A stretch of 64,000 nt of DNA from Bog-950 sp964620645 (lineage in GTDB: Bacteria > Bacteroidota > Bacteroidia > Chitinophagales > LD1): positions 1-64,000 of the forward strand of contig CAZUHU010000001.1 in NCBI GenBank assembly GCA_964620645.1. Direction: 5' to 3'. Positions 52,657 to 61,118 of this stretch are shown one piece after another. The translations under genes and the position numbers were made by a program. Position 1 is the stretch's first letter; the number at the start of each line of letters is the position of its first letter. A model generated the notes under the pieces. That model did no database searches, was not told the origin of the DNA, and saw only the letters and a list, made by a program, of their open reading frames with translations.

Positions 52657-54282
52657 ATGCAGTTTGAATTAACCACCAAGTTTCAACCCAGTGGCGACCA
52701 NNNNNNNNNNNNNNNNNNNNNNNNNNNNNNNNNNNNNNNNNNNNNNNNNNNNNNNNNNNNNNNNNNNNNNNNNNNNNNNNNNNNNNNNNNNNNNNNNNNN
52801 GATTTGCACCGGGGTACATTCCGCGTAAAGGGAGATGTAGTAGAAATAGCTTTACCCTATGTGGACTATGCCTACCGAGTAACCTTTTTTGGTGATGAGA
52901 TAGAAGAGATTGAAAGTTTTGAGCCTTCTACCGGCCGCACCCTTGGCAGCCGTATGAATAACGTTGCCATCTTTCCGGCTAACCTGTATGTTACCTCTAA
53001 GGATGTTCTATCGCAGGTGTTGGATGAAATTCGGCTGGAGTTGACCGAACAACTGGAGTATTTCCGCAGTGTAGGCAAAAACCTGGAAGCCGCCCGCCTT
53101 AAGGAGCGCGTTGAGTTTGATATGGAAATGATGCGCGAGTTGGGTTACTGCAGCGGTATCGAAAACTATTCGCGCTTTTTAGATAGAAGAGCTAAAGGAA
53201 CACGCCCGTACTGCCTGTTAGATTATTTTCCTGATGACTTTTTATTAGTAATTGACGAAAGCCACGTTACCGTAAACCAGGTACGCGGTATGTATGGCGG
53301 CGACCGGGCACGAAAAATGAACCTGGTAGAGTATGGCTTCCGCCTGCCCAGCGCACTGGATAACCGCCCGCTGAACTTCCATGAGTTTGAGGCAAAAATG
53401 AACCAGGTAATTTATGTGAGCGCCACCCCCGGTGATTATGAATTGGAAAAAACAGAAGGCCTGTTTGTTGAACAGGTAGTTCGCCCAACTGGCCTTTTAG
53501 ACCCGCCTATAGAAGTTCGCCCAAGCCAAAACCAGATGGACGACCTGATGGAGGAGATAGATGAAAGGGTTAAAATGCAGGAAAGGGTGCTGGTAACAAC
53601 CCTTACTAAACGCATGGCCGAAGAATTAAATAAGTATCTCGGCCGCTTAGGCATAAAATGCCGGTACATCCACTCTGAAGTAGAAACACTGGACCGTATT
53701 GAAATTATAAGGGACCTGCGCCTTGGCAAGTTTGATGTACTAATAGGCGTAAACCTGTTGCGCGAAGGCCTCGATTTACCGGAAGTATCTTTGGTTGCAA
53801 TACTGGATGCAGACAAGGAAGGCTTTTTACGCAATAGAAGAAGCCTTATACAGGTTAGCGGGCGTGCTGCGCGTAACAGCAATGGCAAGGTTATAATGTA
53901 TGCAGATAAAATAACAGATAGCATGCAACAGACCATTGACGAAACAACCCGCCGGCGTGAGAAGCAGTTAAAATACAATCAGGAACATGGTATAACTCCT
54001 TTAACGGTATTCAAAAGCAGGGAAGAAATTTTACAGCAAACTTCGGTGCTTGATATACGCAAAGCATCGCCTGATGCTTATATTGAAATGCAGGATGAGA
54101 TAAGCCTTGTAGCTGAGCCTATAATGCAATACATGAACGAAGAACAGCTTAAACGCGCTATTGAGGATACCAAGAAAAAAATGTATGAAGCATCAAAAGC
54201 TACAGACTTTTTAGAAGCCGCCCGCCTGCGCGATGAAATGCTTGCCATGACCAAAATGATGAAAGAGAAATTTGGCAAATAA
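52657..54282 (+). CDS. uvrB: excinuclease ABC subunit B, interrupted by a scaffold gap
   Basis: The N-terminus begins MQFELTTKFQPSGD, then the gap 52701-52800, and then from DLHRGTFRVKGDVVEI the rest of UvrB: YRVTFFGDEIEEIESF, the beta-hairpin, the helicase motifs IDESHVTV, RLPSALDNRPL, SATPGDYE, LLREGLDLPEVSLV and Q-x2-GRAAR, and a UVR domain with AIEDTKKKMYEASKATDFLEAARLRDEM at the end. About 170 residues including Walker A are missing, more than 33 codons. UvrB verifies DNA damage and loads UvrC in nucleotide excision repair. TATCTTTG at 52598-52605 may be its -7 box. Confidence 0.95.
   Translation: MQFELTTKFQPSGDXXXXXXXXXXXXXXXXXXXXXXXXXXXXXXXXXXDLHRGTFRVKGDVVEIALPYVDYAYRVTFFGDEIEEIESFEPSTGRTLGSRMNNVAIFPANLYVTSKDVLSQVLDEIRLELTEQLEYFRSVGKNLEAARLKERVEFDMEMMRELGYCSGIENYSRFLDRRAKGTRPYCLLDYFPDDFLLVIDESHVTVNQVRGMYGGDRARKMNLVEYGFRLPSALDNRPLNFHEFEAKMNQVIYVSATPGDYELEKTEGLFVEQVVRPTGLLDPPIEVRPSQNQMDDLMEEIDERVKMQERVLVTTLTKRMAEELNKYLGRLGIKCRYIHSEVETLDRIEIIRDLRLGKFDVLIGVNLLREGLDLPEVSLVAILDADKEGFLRNRRSLIQVSGRAARNSNGKVIMYADKITDSMQQTIDETTRRREKQLKYNQEHGITPLTVFKSREEILQQTSVLDIRKASPDAYIEMQDEISLVAEPIMQYMNEEQLKRAIEDTKKKMYEASKATDFLEAARLRDEMLAMTKMMKEKFGK
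52701..52800. other. assembly gap (100 N)
   Basis: A run of exactly 100 N within uvrB. As with the gap in the MATE gene, this is a placeholder length. About 510 bases of coding sequence are expected here from comparison with normal UvrB, against 100 written. Confidence 0.95.
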
Positions 54283-54329
54283 AGTCGTGCATATGTTTGA
54301 TTTCAATTAAGCAGCGTTATTTCATCAAT

Positions 54330-54851
54330 ATGGTTCAAAGAATTGAAATAATTAAAGGAGACATTACCACACAGATGGTAGATGCTATTGTAAATGCTGC
54401 CAATACCTCTTTATTAGGTGGTGGCGGGGTTGACGGGGCAATTCACCGTGCTGCAGGTAAAGAGTTATTGGAAGAATGTAGAGCGCTTGATGGTTGCCGA
54501 ACCGGTGAGGCTAAAATTACCAAAGGCTATAAATTGCCCGCAAAATTTGTGATACATACAGCAGGCCCTGTTTGGAAAGGCGGCAAAGAAAATGAAGCAA
54601 ACCTGTTGCGCAATTGCTACCAAAACTCACTTCAAATAGCCTGTGATAAAAAGTTAACCACTATCGCTTTTCCTGCTATCAGCACCGGTGTTTACGGTTA
54701 CCCTATTGAAGATGCAACCTACATTGCCTTAACCACCGTAATTAGCTTTTTAAAAGAAAGTGAATTGCCGCAAAAAGTGGTGTTTGTTTGCTTCTCTGAT
54801 AGCGACCTGGCCATTTATATTAGAACCTTTAATGCAATAGCAAATGGATAA
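54330..54851 (+). CDS. macro-domain ADP-ribose hydrolase (YmdB-like)
   Basis: A 173-residue macro domain: KGDITTQMVDAIVNAANTSLLGGGGVDGAIHRAAG binds ADP-ribose, followed by ITKGYKLPAKFVIHTAGPVW and FPAISTGVYGYP. It probably removes ADP-ribose from proteins or hydrolyses O-acetyl-ADP-ribose. The start is the ATG at 54330; upstream in-frame codons are less likely. It overlaps the DinB-family gene by 8 bases and follows uvrB by 47 bases. Confidence 0.92.
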   Translation: MVQRIEIIKGDITTQMVDAIVNAANTSLLGGGGVDGAIHRAAGKELLEECRALDGCRTGEAKITKGYKLPAKFVIHTAGPVWKGGKENEANLLRNCYQNSLQIACDKKLTTIAFPAISTGVYGYPIEDATYIALTTVISFLKESELPQKVVFVCFSDSDLAIYIRTFNAIANG

Positions 54852-55329
54852 TACCCATAAACAATATCGGCCGGGGCCATTAGGCGCTTTAATGGATGAA
54901 TACCAAAAAGTGGCTGCAGAGTTTGAGGCCGTACTATTATCTATCAGTGAAGATGATTTTGTTAAGATATTGGATACCCAAACCCAGGACCCATCCTGCG
55001 TATCGGTTCAGGCAATTTGCGCACACGTAGTTCGTTGCGGTTATAACTACGCTAACTATATACGCAAACAATGGCATGAGCCTATAACCGGCAACAAAAA
55101 GAACTTTGCATTCAGTTCGCCTCAGGAAGTTATTGCCGAAATGAAATTGATGCTGGCCTATACCGAGGAAACATTAGCCAATAAAAACGACCTGACTTTT
55201 CAGGATGTGCTGGATAACATTATTAAAAGCGGTTGGGGACAAAATTTTGATTTGGAACAGCTACTGGAACATGCCATAGTACACATCTTAAGGCACCGTA
55301 GGCAGATAGAGAAATTGCTGGGGCGTTAG
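54844..55329 (+). CDS. DinB-family protein
   Basis: A 161-residue four-helix-bundle protein with metal-type histidines: His in AHVVRCGYNYANYI and His in LLEHAIVHILRHRRQIEKLL. The DinB/YfiT fold coordinates a metal and occurs in thiol transferases and proteins of unknown role. Its 8-base overlap with the macro-domain gene shows that they are co-expressed. It converges with the RNase Z gene, with 5 bases between the stops. Confidence 0.88.
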   Translation: MDNTHKQYRPGPLGALMDEYQKVAAEFEAVLLSISEDDFVKILDTQTQDPSCVSVQAICAHVVRCGYNYANYIRKQWHEPITGNKKNFAFSSPQEVIAEMKLMLAYTEETLANKNDLTFQDVLDNIIKSGWGQNFDLEQLLEHAIVHILRHRRQIEKLLGR

Positions 55330-55334
55330 TGCGC

Positions 55335-56273
55335 TTATAGCTGTGTTGCTGCTTTATGCACTTCCATAGCAAAGGTCTTTCCTTCTTCTGCCAGATAAGA
55401 TTCTGCAAATACTTCCCTGGCTTCGTACAACAGGGGTTCAAGGTTTTCGTAACGGGCGCTAAAGTGACCGAGAATTAGTTTTTTTACCCCTGCAGTTTTT
55501 GCAATATGAGCCGCCTGTTTGGTGGTGGTATGGAAAGTTTCGGCAGCGCGTTCGGCGTGGGCATGTATAAACGTTGACTCGTGATATAACAGGTCAATAC
55601 CGCGTATTTGCTCAATGTAGCTTTCAGTAAATACTGTATCGCTGCAATAGGCATAACTGCGCGGTGGCAGGGGCACGCTGGTTAACTCCTTATTGGGTAT
55701 AGTTACTCCGCCTTCTGTTACAAAATCATCACCCCGTTTAATACCGCTGATATAATCGAACGGAATGTTGTATTCTGTAATCTTGGCCGGAATAATCTTT
55801 CGCAGATTTTGTTTTTCGCGAAACAAAAAGCCGGTTGTCGGCAGGCGGTGTTTTAGAATAATGGTTTCTACACTTATAACACTATCCTCGTATATAATTC
55901 TTGGCTTGTCCGCCATTATAGGATGAAAGTGTATGTCGTAACGCAGTGTTGTTTCGGAGTGCTTAAAATGCAGGTTCAGAATATCCATTAGGGCCGGTGG
56001 GCCATAAAGATTCAGGGGATGCTCGCGCCAGTTAAGGTTAAAGGAAGTTAGCAGCGCAACAAGGCCAAAGAAATGATCGCCATGCAGGTGGCTGATGAAA
56101 ATATTGTCCATTCTGCCCCGCTTAATGGCATACTTAATCATTTGAAACTGGGTGCCCTCACCACAGTCTACCAAAAAAACACTTCCGTTGTAATTAACGA
56201 CCTGCGCAGACGGATGGCGGTCAAAAGCGGGTATGGCTCCATTGCACCCTAAAATGGTAAGCTCAAATTGCAT
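55335..56273 (-). CDS. rnz: ribonuclease Z
   Basis: A 312-residue metallo-beta-lactamase-fold nuclease. The Zn motif HLHGDHFFG (residues 62-70) is preceded by the LVDCGEGTQFQ motif; STFIHAHAERAAETFHTT holds the exosite His residues, and LILGHFSARY carries the final His ligand. The enzyme trims the 3' ends of tRNA precursors. It lies 13 bases after the STAS-domain gene, an arrangement common in Bacteroidota. Confidence 0.95.
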   Translation of the reverse strand: MQFELTILGCNGAIPAFDRHPSAQVVNYNGSVFLVDCGEGTQFQMIKYAIKRGRMDNIFISHLHGDHFFGLVALLTSFNLNWREHPLNLYGPPALMDILNLHFKHSETTLRYDIHFHPIMADKPRIIYEDSVISVETIILKHRLPTTGFLFREKQNLRKIIPAKITEYNIPFDYISGIKRGDDFVTEGGVTIPNKELTSVPLPPRSYAYCSDTVFTESYIEQIRGIDLLYHESTFIHAHAERAAETFHTTTKQAAHIAKTAGVKKLILGHFSARYENLEPLLYEAREVFAESYLAEEGKTFAMEVHKAATQL

Positions 56274-56286
56274 GAAGCCTTAAAGC

Positions 56287-56655
56287 TTAACTTCTTAAAT
56301 CTTTGTCCAACTCTTCCATCATAACAAAATCAACCGACTCTGTTAACGAGGCAACGATATTCAGTATCGGCTCAAGCTGGGAAATTTTAATCAGTTTTTG
56401 GATGTGTGGGTTTAAGCCTGTAAGCACAAACATACCGCCGGCTTCCTTACATAAGCGGTTACCTACTAAAAGAGCGCTAAGGCCTGATGAATCAACATAT
56501 TGTACCTCGGCTAAATCAAGCACTACGTTACGAAAACCTTCGTTGTTAAGAATAACCAGTTCCGATTTAAGGTGCGGAGCCAGGTTACTCAATAACTTCT
56601 CCTCATTCAGCTTTACAATAACCAGACGGTCTCTTTTATCTACTTGAAATTTCAT
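56287..56655 (-). CDS. STAS-domain anti-sigma factor antagonist
   Basis: A 122-residue STAS protein: VDKRDRLVIVKLNEEKLLSN, then RNVVLDLAEVQYVDSSGLSALLVGNRL, whose Ser in VDSSGLS is the site phosphorylated by an anti-sigma kinase in the SpoIIAA family. The usual partner kinase is not next to it. It probably reports cell state by binding an unidentified regulator. It is the first gene of a two-gene unit with rnz. Confidence 0.9.
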   Translation of the reverse strand: MKFQVDKRDRLVIVKLNEEKLLSNLAPHLKSELVILNNEGFRNVVLDLAEVQYVDSSGLSALLVGNRLCKEAGGMFVLTGLNPHIQKLIKISQLEPILNIVASLTESVDFVMMEELDKDLRS

Positions 56656-57070
56656 GTGCCGGGCTTTTTAGTGTGAATCGCTTACTAATCTACGGTTTTT
56701 TTCTGAAACTACTAATTCCGCCGCAATGTATGGAAAAGGATTGTTTTCGAGAAATAATACTGTTTTCACAAATTCCGGATAGGCATCTGCCGTTCGGTAA
56801 AAGTGAGCGGTTTATAATATTTTTAGAAGCTGAGATTAAGGATTTAAGCAGCGTTGGCGTCTAACAAATAAACAGGTAGTAGAGTAATTACGACACTTAA
56901 CATGCCTTATAAGTATTTAGCTGGCGCGGTATTTTGATGTTTAGCCACAAATGACTTAGGTTTGACAGAGAGGATGCAATTAAAACGGTTAACATGGCGT
57001 CTTTATCAGGGTAGAACCGACAGTATGTCGTAACATCTATTCTGGATTGATATTTGACTAAAACTCTTCA
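56656..57070. other. 415-base intergenic region upstream of clpC
   Basis: No convincing gene was found. It lies between the divergent STAS and clpC genes and includes the clpC promoter at 56934-56964. A 63-codon frame at 56673-56864 has no recognisable protein character. Confidence 0.7.
56934..56964 (+). promoter_or_regulatory. clpC promoter (Bacteroidota type)
   Basis: TTG at 56934-56936 and TAGGTTTG at 56957-56964 are 20 bases apart, matching the TTG/TAnnTTTG consensus. The leader to the ATG at 57071 would be about 100 bases. Confidence 0.7.
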
Positions 57071-59614
57071 ATGGAAGCAAAATTTTCACCAAAGGTTAAG
57101 GAGGTTATCTCCTACAGCCGCGAAGAAGCGCTAAGGCTCAATCACGACTTCATCGGGATTGAACACCTGGTGCTTGGCCTTATACGCGAAGGCGAAGGCC
57201 TGGCAATTAAAACGATGAAGAGCCTGGAAATTGACCCTGTCATGCTCCGCAAAACCATCGAAGATTCGATTAAAGATAAAACGGCTAAAGGCAACTTTAA
57301 CCCTAACAACCTGCCCCTAACAAAGCAGGCTGAAAAGGTTTTAAAAATTACCGTTTTAGAGGCAAAAGTGATGAAAAGTGATGTTATTGGCACCGAACAC
57401 CTTATGCTCTCAATTCTGAAAAACAAGGACAACGTTGTTACCCAGATTTTCTCGCAGTTTGACGTGGATTACGAAGTATTTAAGGCCGAATTAGAGGGCG
57501 TGCAAAACGACATTAAGGCAGAAGCGCCTAACGACCCACCTGAAGATGAACCTTTTGAGGAGGAAAAATCAAGGGGTTATGGCCAACAGCCGGCCTCTAA
57601 AAAGCCCGGTAATGCTAAATCTAAGACTCCGGTACTGGATAACTTTGGCCGCGATGTAACGCACCTGGCTGAAGAGGGCGCCCTTGACCCGATTGTAGGC
57701 CGCGAAAACGAGATTGAGCGTGTATCGCAAATCCTTTCGCGCCGCAAAAAGAACAACCCTATCCTTATAGGTGAGCCCGGTGTAGGTAAAACCGCCATTG
57801 TGGAGGGCTTAGCCCTGCGCATAGTGCAGAAGAAAGTAAGCCGCGTGCTGTTTAACAAGCGCATTGTAATGCTTGACCTTGCTGCTTTGGTTGCCGGTAC
57901 CAAATACCGCGGCCAGTTTGAGGAGCGCATGAAAGCCATTATGAACGAACTGGAAAAGAACCGCGATGTGATTCTGTTTATCGATGAGATACACACTATC
58001 GTGGGTGCAGGTGGAGCAACCGGTTCACTGGATGCCTCCAACATTTTTAAGCCGGCATTGGCCCGTGGAGAACTGCAGTGTATAGGTGCTTCAACGCTGG
58101 ATGAATACCGCCAGTACATCGAGAAGGACGGCGCTTTGGCCCGCAGGTTCCAACAGGTAATTGTTGATCCACCATCTCCGGAAGAAACTGTACAGATATT
58201 AAATAATATTAAGCCGAAGTACGAAGACTATCACAGTGTTGATTACAGCAAGGAAGCTGTTGAAGCCTGTGTTAAGCTTTCTACCCGTTACATCACCGAT
58301 CGCTTTTTGCCGGATAAGGCAATAGATGTAATGGATGAAGTAGGCGCCCGTGTGCACCTGAAGAACATTCATGTCCCCAAAAACATTGTGGACCTTGAAA
58401 AACAGGTTGAAGAAATAAAGCATCAGAAGAACCACGTAGTAAAGAGCCAGAAGTATGAAGAGGCTGCCAAACTACGCGATACCGAGAAACGCCTGTTAGA
58501 AGAACTGGACAAGGCGAAGGCGCAGTGGGACGAAGAAGCAAAAACCAAGCACTTTCCGGTAACTGAGGAGGATATTGCCGAAGTTGTTGCAATGATGACA
58601 GGTATACCTGTGAACAAAATTGCCCAAAGCGAAAGCAATAAGCTGGTAAACATGAGCGGCGAAATTCAAGGCGCCGTGATTGGGCAGGACGAAGCGGTTA
58701 AAAAAGTGGTTAAGGCCATTCAGCGTAACCGTGTAGGTCTTAAGGATCCTAAGAAGCCTATTGGCACATTCATCTTCCTTGGCCCTACAGGTGTAGGTAA
58801 AACGGAATTGGCTAAGTCCATAGCCCGCTACCTTTTTGATAGTGAAGATGCACTGGTGCGTATTGATATGAGCGAATACATGGAGAAATTCAGCGTTAGC
58901 CGCTTAGTGGGCGCGCCTCCGGGATATGTAGGTTATGAAGAGGGCGGGCAGCTTACCGAAAAAGTACGTCGTAAGCCTTATAGCGTAGTGTTGTTGGATG
59001 AAATTGAAAAAGCACACCCAGATGTATTCAACATTCTGTTGCAGGTGTTTGATGACGGCATCTTAACCGACAGCCTGGGCCGCCGTGTTGATTTCAAGAA
59101 TACGCTGATTATCATGACTTCGAACATCGGTGCCCGCGACCTTAAAGACTTCGGACAAGGGGTAGGCTTTGCTACTTCTTCAAAATCGGCCCAAAGTGAT
59201 GAGTATAGCAAGAATGTGATTTCGAAAGCGCTTAAGAGAACCTTCTCTCCTGAATTTTTGAACCGTATTGATGATGTAATCATCTTCAATAGCCTTGAGA
59301 AGGATTCTATCTTCAAAATCATCAATATCGCTTTACGCGATGTTACCAAACGCCTGAATGAGCTTGGCTTTGAGATTAAGTTGACCGATGAGGCCAGCGA
59401 CTTTTTGGCAGAAAAAGGTTACGACCCGCAGTTTGGTGCACGTCCGCTGCACAGAGCTATTCAGAAGTATGTTGAGGACCCATTGGCTGAAGAAATACTT
59501 CGCGCTAATGCCAAGCCCGGCGATACATTCCTCATAGAACTGGAAAAAGGCAGTGAAGAGTTAAAGATCACACACAAGGCCGCCAAGAAAAAGGCAGAGC
59601 CTAAAGAGGAATAA
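57071..59614 (+). CDS. clpC: ATP-dependent Clp protease ATP-binding subunit ClpC
   Basis: An 847-residue AAA+ unfoldase. The Clp N domain (SPKVKEVISYSREEALRL) is followed by D1 with GEPGVGKT at about residue 234, a UVR-type middle segment (KYEEAAKLRDTEKRL near 460), and D2 with GPTGVGKTELAKS at about 571. The UVR motif marks ClpC rather than ClpA or ClpB. It unfolds proteins and feeds them to ClpP. It has its own promoter and a strong terminator. Confidence 0.96.
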   Translation: MEAKFSPKVKEVISYSREEALRLNHDFIGIEHLVLGLIREGEGLAIKTMKSLEIDPVMLRKTIEDSIKDKTAKGNFNPNNLPLTKQAEKVLKITVLEAKVMKSDVIGTEHLMLSILKNKDNVVTQIFSQFDVDYEVFKAELEGVQNDIKAEAPNDPPEDEPFEEEKSRGYGQQPASKKPGNAKSKTPVLDNFGRDVTHLAEEGALDPIVGRENEIERVSQILSRRKKNNPILIGEPGVGKTAIVEGLALRIVQKKVSRVLFNKRIVMLDLAALVAGTKYRGQFEERMKAIMNELEKNRDVILFIDEIHTIVGAGGATGSLDASNIFKPALARGELQCIGASTLDEYRQYIEKDGALARRFQQVIVDPPSPEETVQILNNIKPKYEDYHSVDYSKEAVEACVKLSTRYITDRFLPDKAIDVMDEVGARVHLKNIHVPKNIVDLEKQVEEIKHQKNHVVKSQKYEEAAKLRDTEKRLLEELDKAKAQWDEEAKTKHFPVTEEDIAEVVAMMTGIPVNKIAQSESNKLVNMSGEIQGAVIGQDEAVKKVVKAIQRNRVGLKDPKKPIGTFIFLGPTGVGKTELAKSIARYLFDSEDALVRIDMSEYMEKFSVSRLVGAPPGYVGYEEGGQLTEKVRRKPYSVVLLDEIEKAHPDVFNILLQVFDDGILTDSLGRRVDFKNTLIIMTSNIGARDLKDFGQGVGFATSSKSAQSDEYSKNVISKALKRTFSPEFLNRIDDVIIFNSLEKDSIFKIINIALRDVTKRLNELGFEIKLTDEASDFLAEKGYDPQFGARPLHRAIQKYVEDPLAEEILRANAKPGDTFLIELEKGSEELKITHKAAKKKAEPKEE

Positions 59615-59616
59615 AT

Positions 59617-59649
59617 AAAAAGCCCTTCGGAATTCGAAGGGCTTTTTTT
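59617..59649 (+). terminator. intrinsic terminator between clpC and tlpA-like gene
   Basis: AAAAAGCCCTTCG pairs with CGAAGGGCTTTTT around the loop GAATT, starting 2 bases after the clpC stop. The A-run on the left means it can also end the convergent gene at 59656. Confidence 0.9.
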
Positions 59650-59655
59650 ATGCGC

Positions 59656-61062
59656 TTACTTGAGCGCTTTTAGTATTTGTGCCTCTAATTGAGCGCCGTA
59701 AATACCTTTCGCCAAAATTTTACCATCTCTATCTAATAGAAAAACTGCCGGTGTGGTGGTTACATTATATAAGGGCAATACTTTACTTTCTTTCAAAGGC
59801 ACCAGCTCGCTAACATTTATACCGCTTAGCTTATTGGCAGCAAGTGCTTTTTCCCACTCTTCTTTCTTTTCATCAACGCTTACTGCAAAAAGGCCCAGGC
59901 CCTGCTTCTTGTATTGTTCATACAGGCGCTCAATTTCGGGTGTTTCCTTTTTACAACGGGTACACCAGCTAATCCAGTACACCAACAGCGTTACCTTATT
60001 CTTTTTGCATTGCTCATACAAGCTTTGCGCCTTGCCATTTATATCATATAACAGCATGTCGCGCCCCTTACTACCTACCATGCTGTTTTGCATATTGCTA
60101 AGGCGGTTAAGGTCTTCCATACTAAGGTTAAGGGCGCAACCGTTGGGGTGTTTCTCCGTAATGTAGTTGACTAATACTTCGCTTTTATATTTTAAAAACA
60201 CTTTTAATAAAGAAGTATACACGAAGCTGTTTACCTCTTCATTGTCCCTAAGGCTTGCCATTACTACATCTATACCTGCCCGTGAGCCATCAGAAGTTTT
60301 ATCAGTATAAGAAGATAGGTAAACGTGTATTTTATCAATATAGGCATAGTGACGCAGCAGGCGGCTATCGTTAGCATTTATACTGTCAAAATAATGGTCG
60401 TGCAATAAAGCGCGGTAACCATCGTACTGCAATGGCCAAACCGCATTCTGGCTTCGGAACGGCACTTTATTAATAGGCACCAGCACTTCGCTCACAAAGG
60501 TTTTAGGATAAGCGCGCTCTATCTGAACCAGTTGGGCATAGTAGCTCTGGTATAAATACTCTGTATTATCTTCTATTACTTTTAACTGGCGCTTGTAATC
60601 AGGGGCAAAAAAAGAAACCGCTTCCAATTTGGCAGCCTGCTCCGTAAACAAAGGTTCAAACTGCTGAATAACTTTTATCAACTGCAGGTAAGCCTCATTT
60701 TCGTGGCTGTTTTCAATAGCAGCTTCGCCATTCATAATATCCTGGTAGGCTGCCGAAACCCTTACATTGTTATCTGCTGCGGTAAGAAGGAGTTCAGCCT
60801 GGTTCTGTTTTTCACTTTTAAATTTAAGTGCGTATAGCCCATCAGTAAAGTTGGTTATTGTAAATTTTATTAGGGTATCCCCTTTTATAACTACCGAATC
60901 AATGGCACTAAAATCTTCGCCGTAAAACTGCATTAGCTGTAGCTGGTCTGCACGTTTAATACTTGCCGGAAAGCCATAAATACTTACCGTAAATGAATAG
61001 CTCACGGCGTAGCTTGCCCCGGTAACCGTTAACAGTAACAAACTCAAAAAGTATTTTTTCAT
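59656..61062 (-). CDS. TlpA-like thioredoxin-domain exported protein
   Basis: A 468-residue protein with a signal peptide (YFLSLLLLTVTGASYA), an N-terminal beta domain of about 95 residues (the DUF4369-like kind found before TlpA in Bacteroidota), a helical region (100-320) and a thioredoxin fold from about 340. The active-site motif is WCTRC (Cys367 and Cys370), with cis-Pro in VTTTPAVFL. It probably reduces or shuttles disulfides or acts in cytochrome maturation in the periplasm. It converges with clpC across a shared terminator. Confidence 0.88.
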   Translation of the reverse strand: MKKYFLSLLLLTVTGASYAVSYSFTVSIYGFPASIKRADQLQLMQFYGEDFSAIDSVVIKGDTLIKFTITNFTDGLYALKFKSEKQNQAELLLTAADNNVRVSAAYQDIMNGEAAIENSHENEAYLQLIKVIQQFEPLFTEQAAKLEAVSFFAPDYKRQLKVIEDNTEYLYQSYYAQLVQIERAYPKTFVSEVLVPINKVPFRSQNAVWPLQYDGYRALLHDHYFDSINANDSRLLRHYAYIDKIHVYLSSYTDKTSDGSRAGIDVVMASLRDNEEVNSFVYTSLLKVFLKYKSEVLVNYITEKHPNGCALNLSMEDLNRLSNMQNSMVGSKGRDMLLYDINGKAQSLYEQCKKNKVTLLVYWISWCTRCKKETPEIERLYEQYKKQGLGLFAVSVDEKKEEWEKALAANKLSGINVSELVPLKESKVLPLYNVTTTPAVFLLDRDGKILAKGIYGAQLEAQILKALK

Positions 61063-61067
61063 AGTAT

Positions 61068-61096
61068 AAATACAAAACGCTGCCTAAGCAGCGTTT
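61068..61096 (-). terminator. terminator hairpin after the surface repeat protein gene
   Basis: AAACGCTGC and GCAGCGTTT form a perfect 9-base stem around CTAA (61075-61096). On the minus strand it is followed by TTTGTATTTATAC, partly T-rich, 22 bases after the stop of the gene at 61119. Confidence 0.6.
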
Positions 61097-61118
61097 CGCA
61101 AATTAAAGAGTTATATCG

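Noticed and set aside
56673..56864. 63-codon plus-strand frame upstream of clpC
   Set aside because: No conserved motif, no start signal, lies in a region otherwise shaped as promoter DNA.
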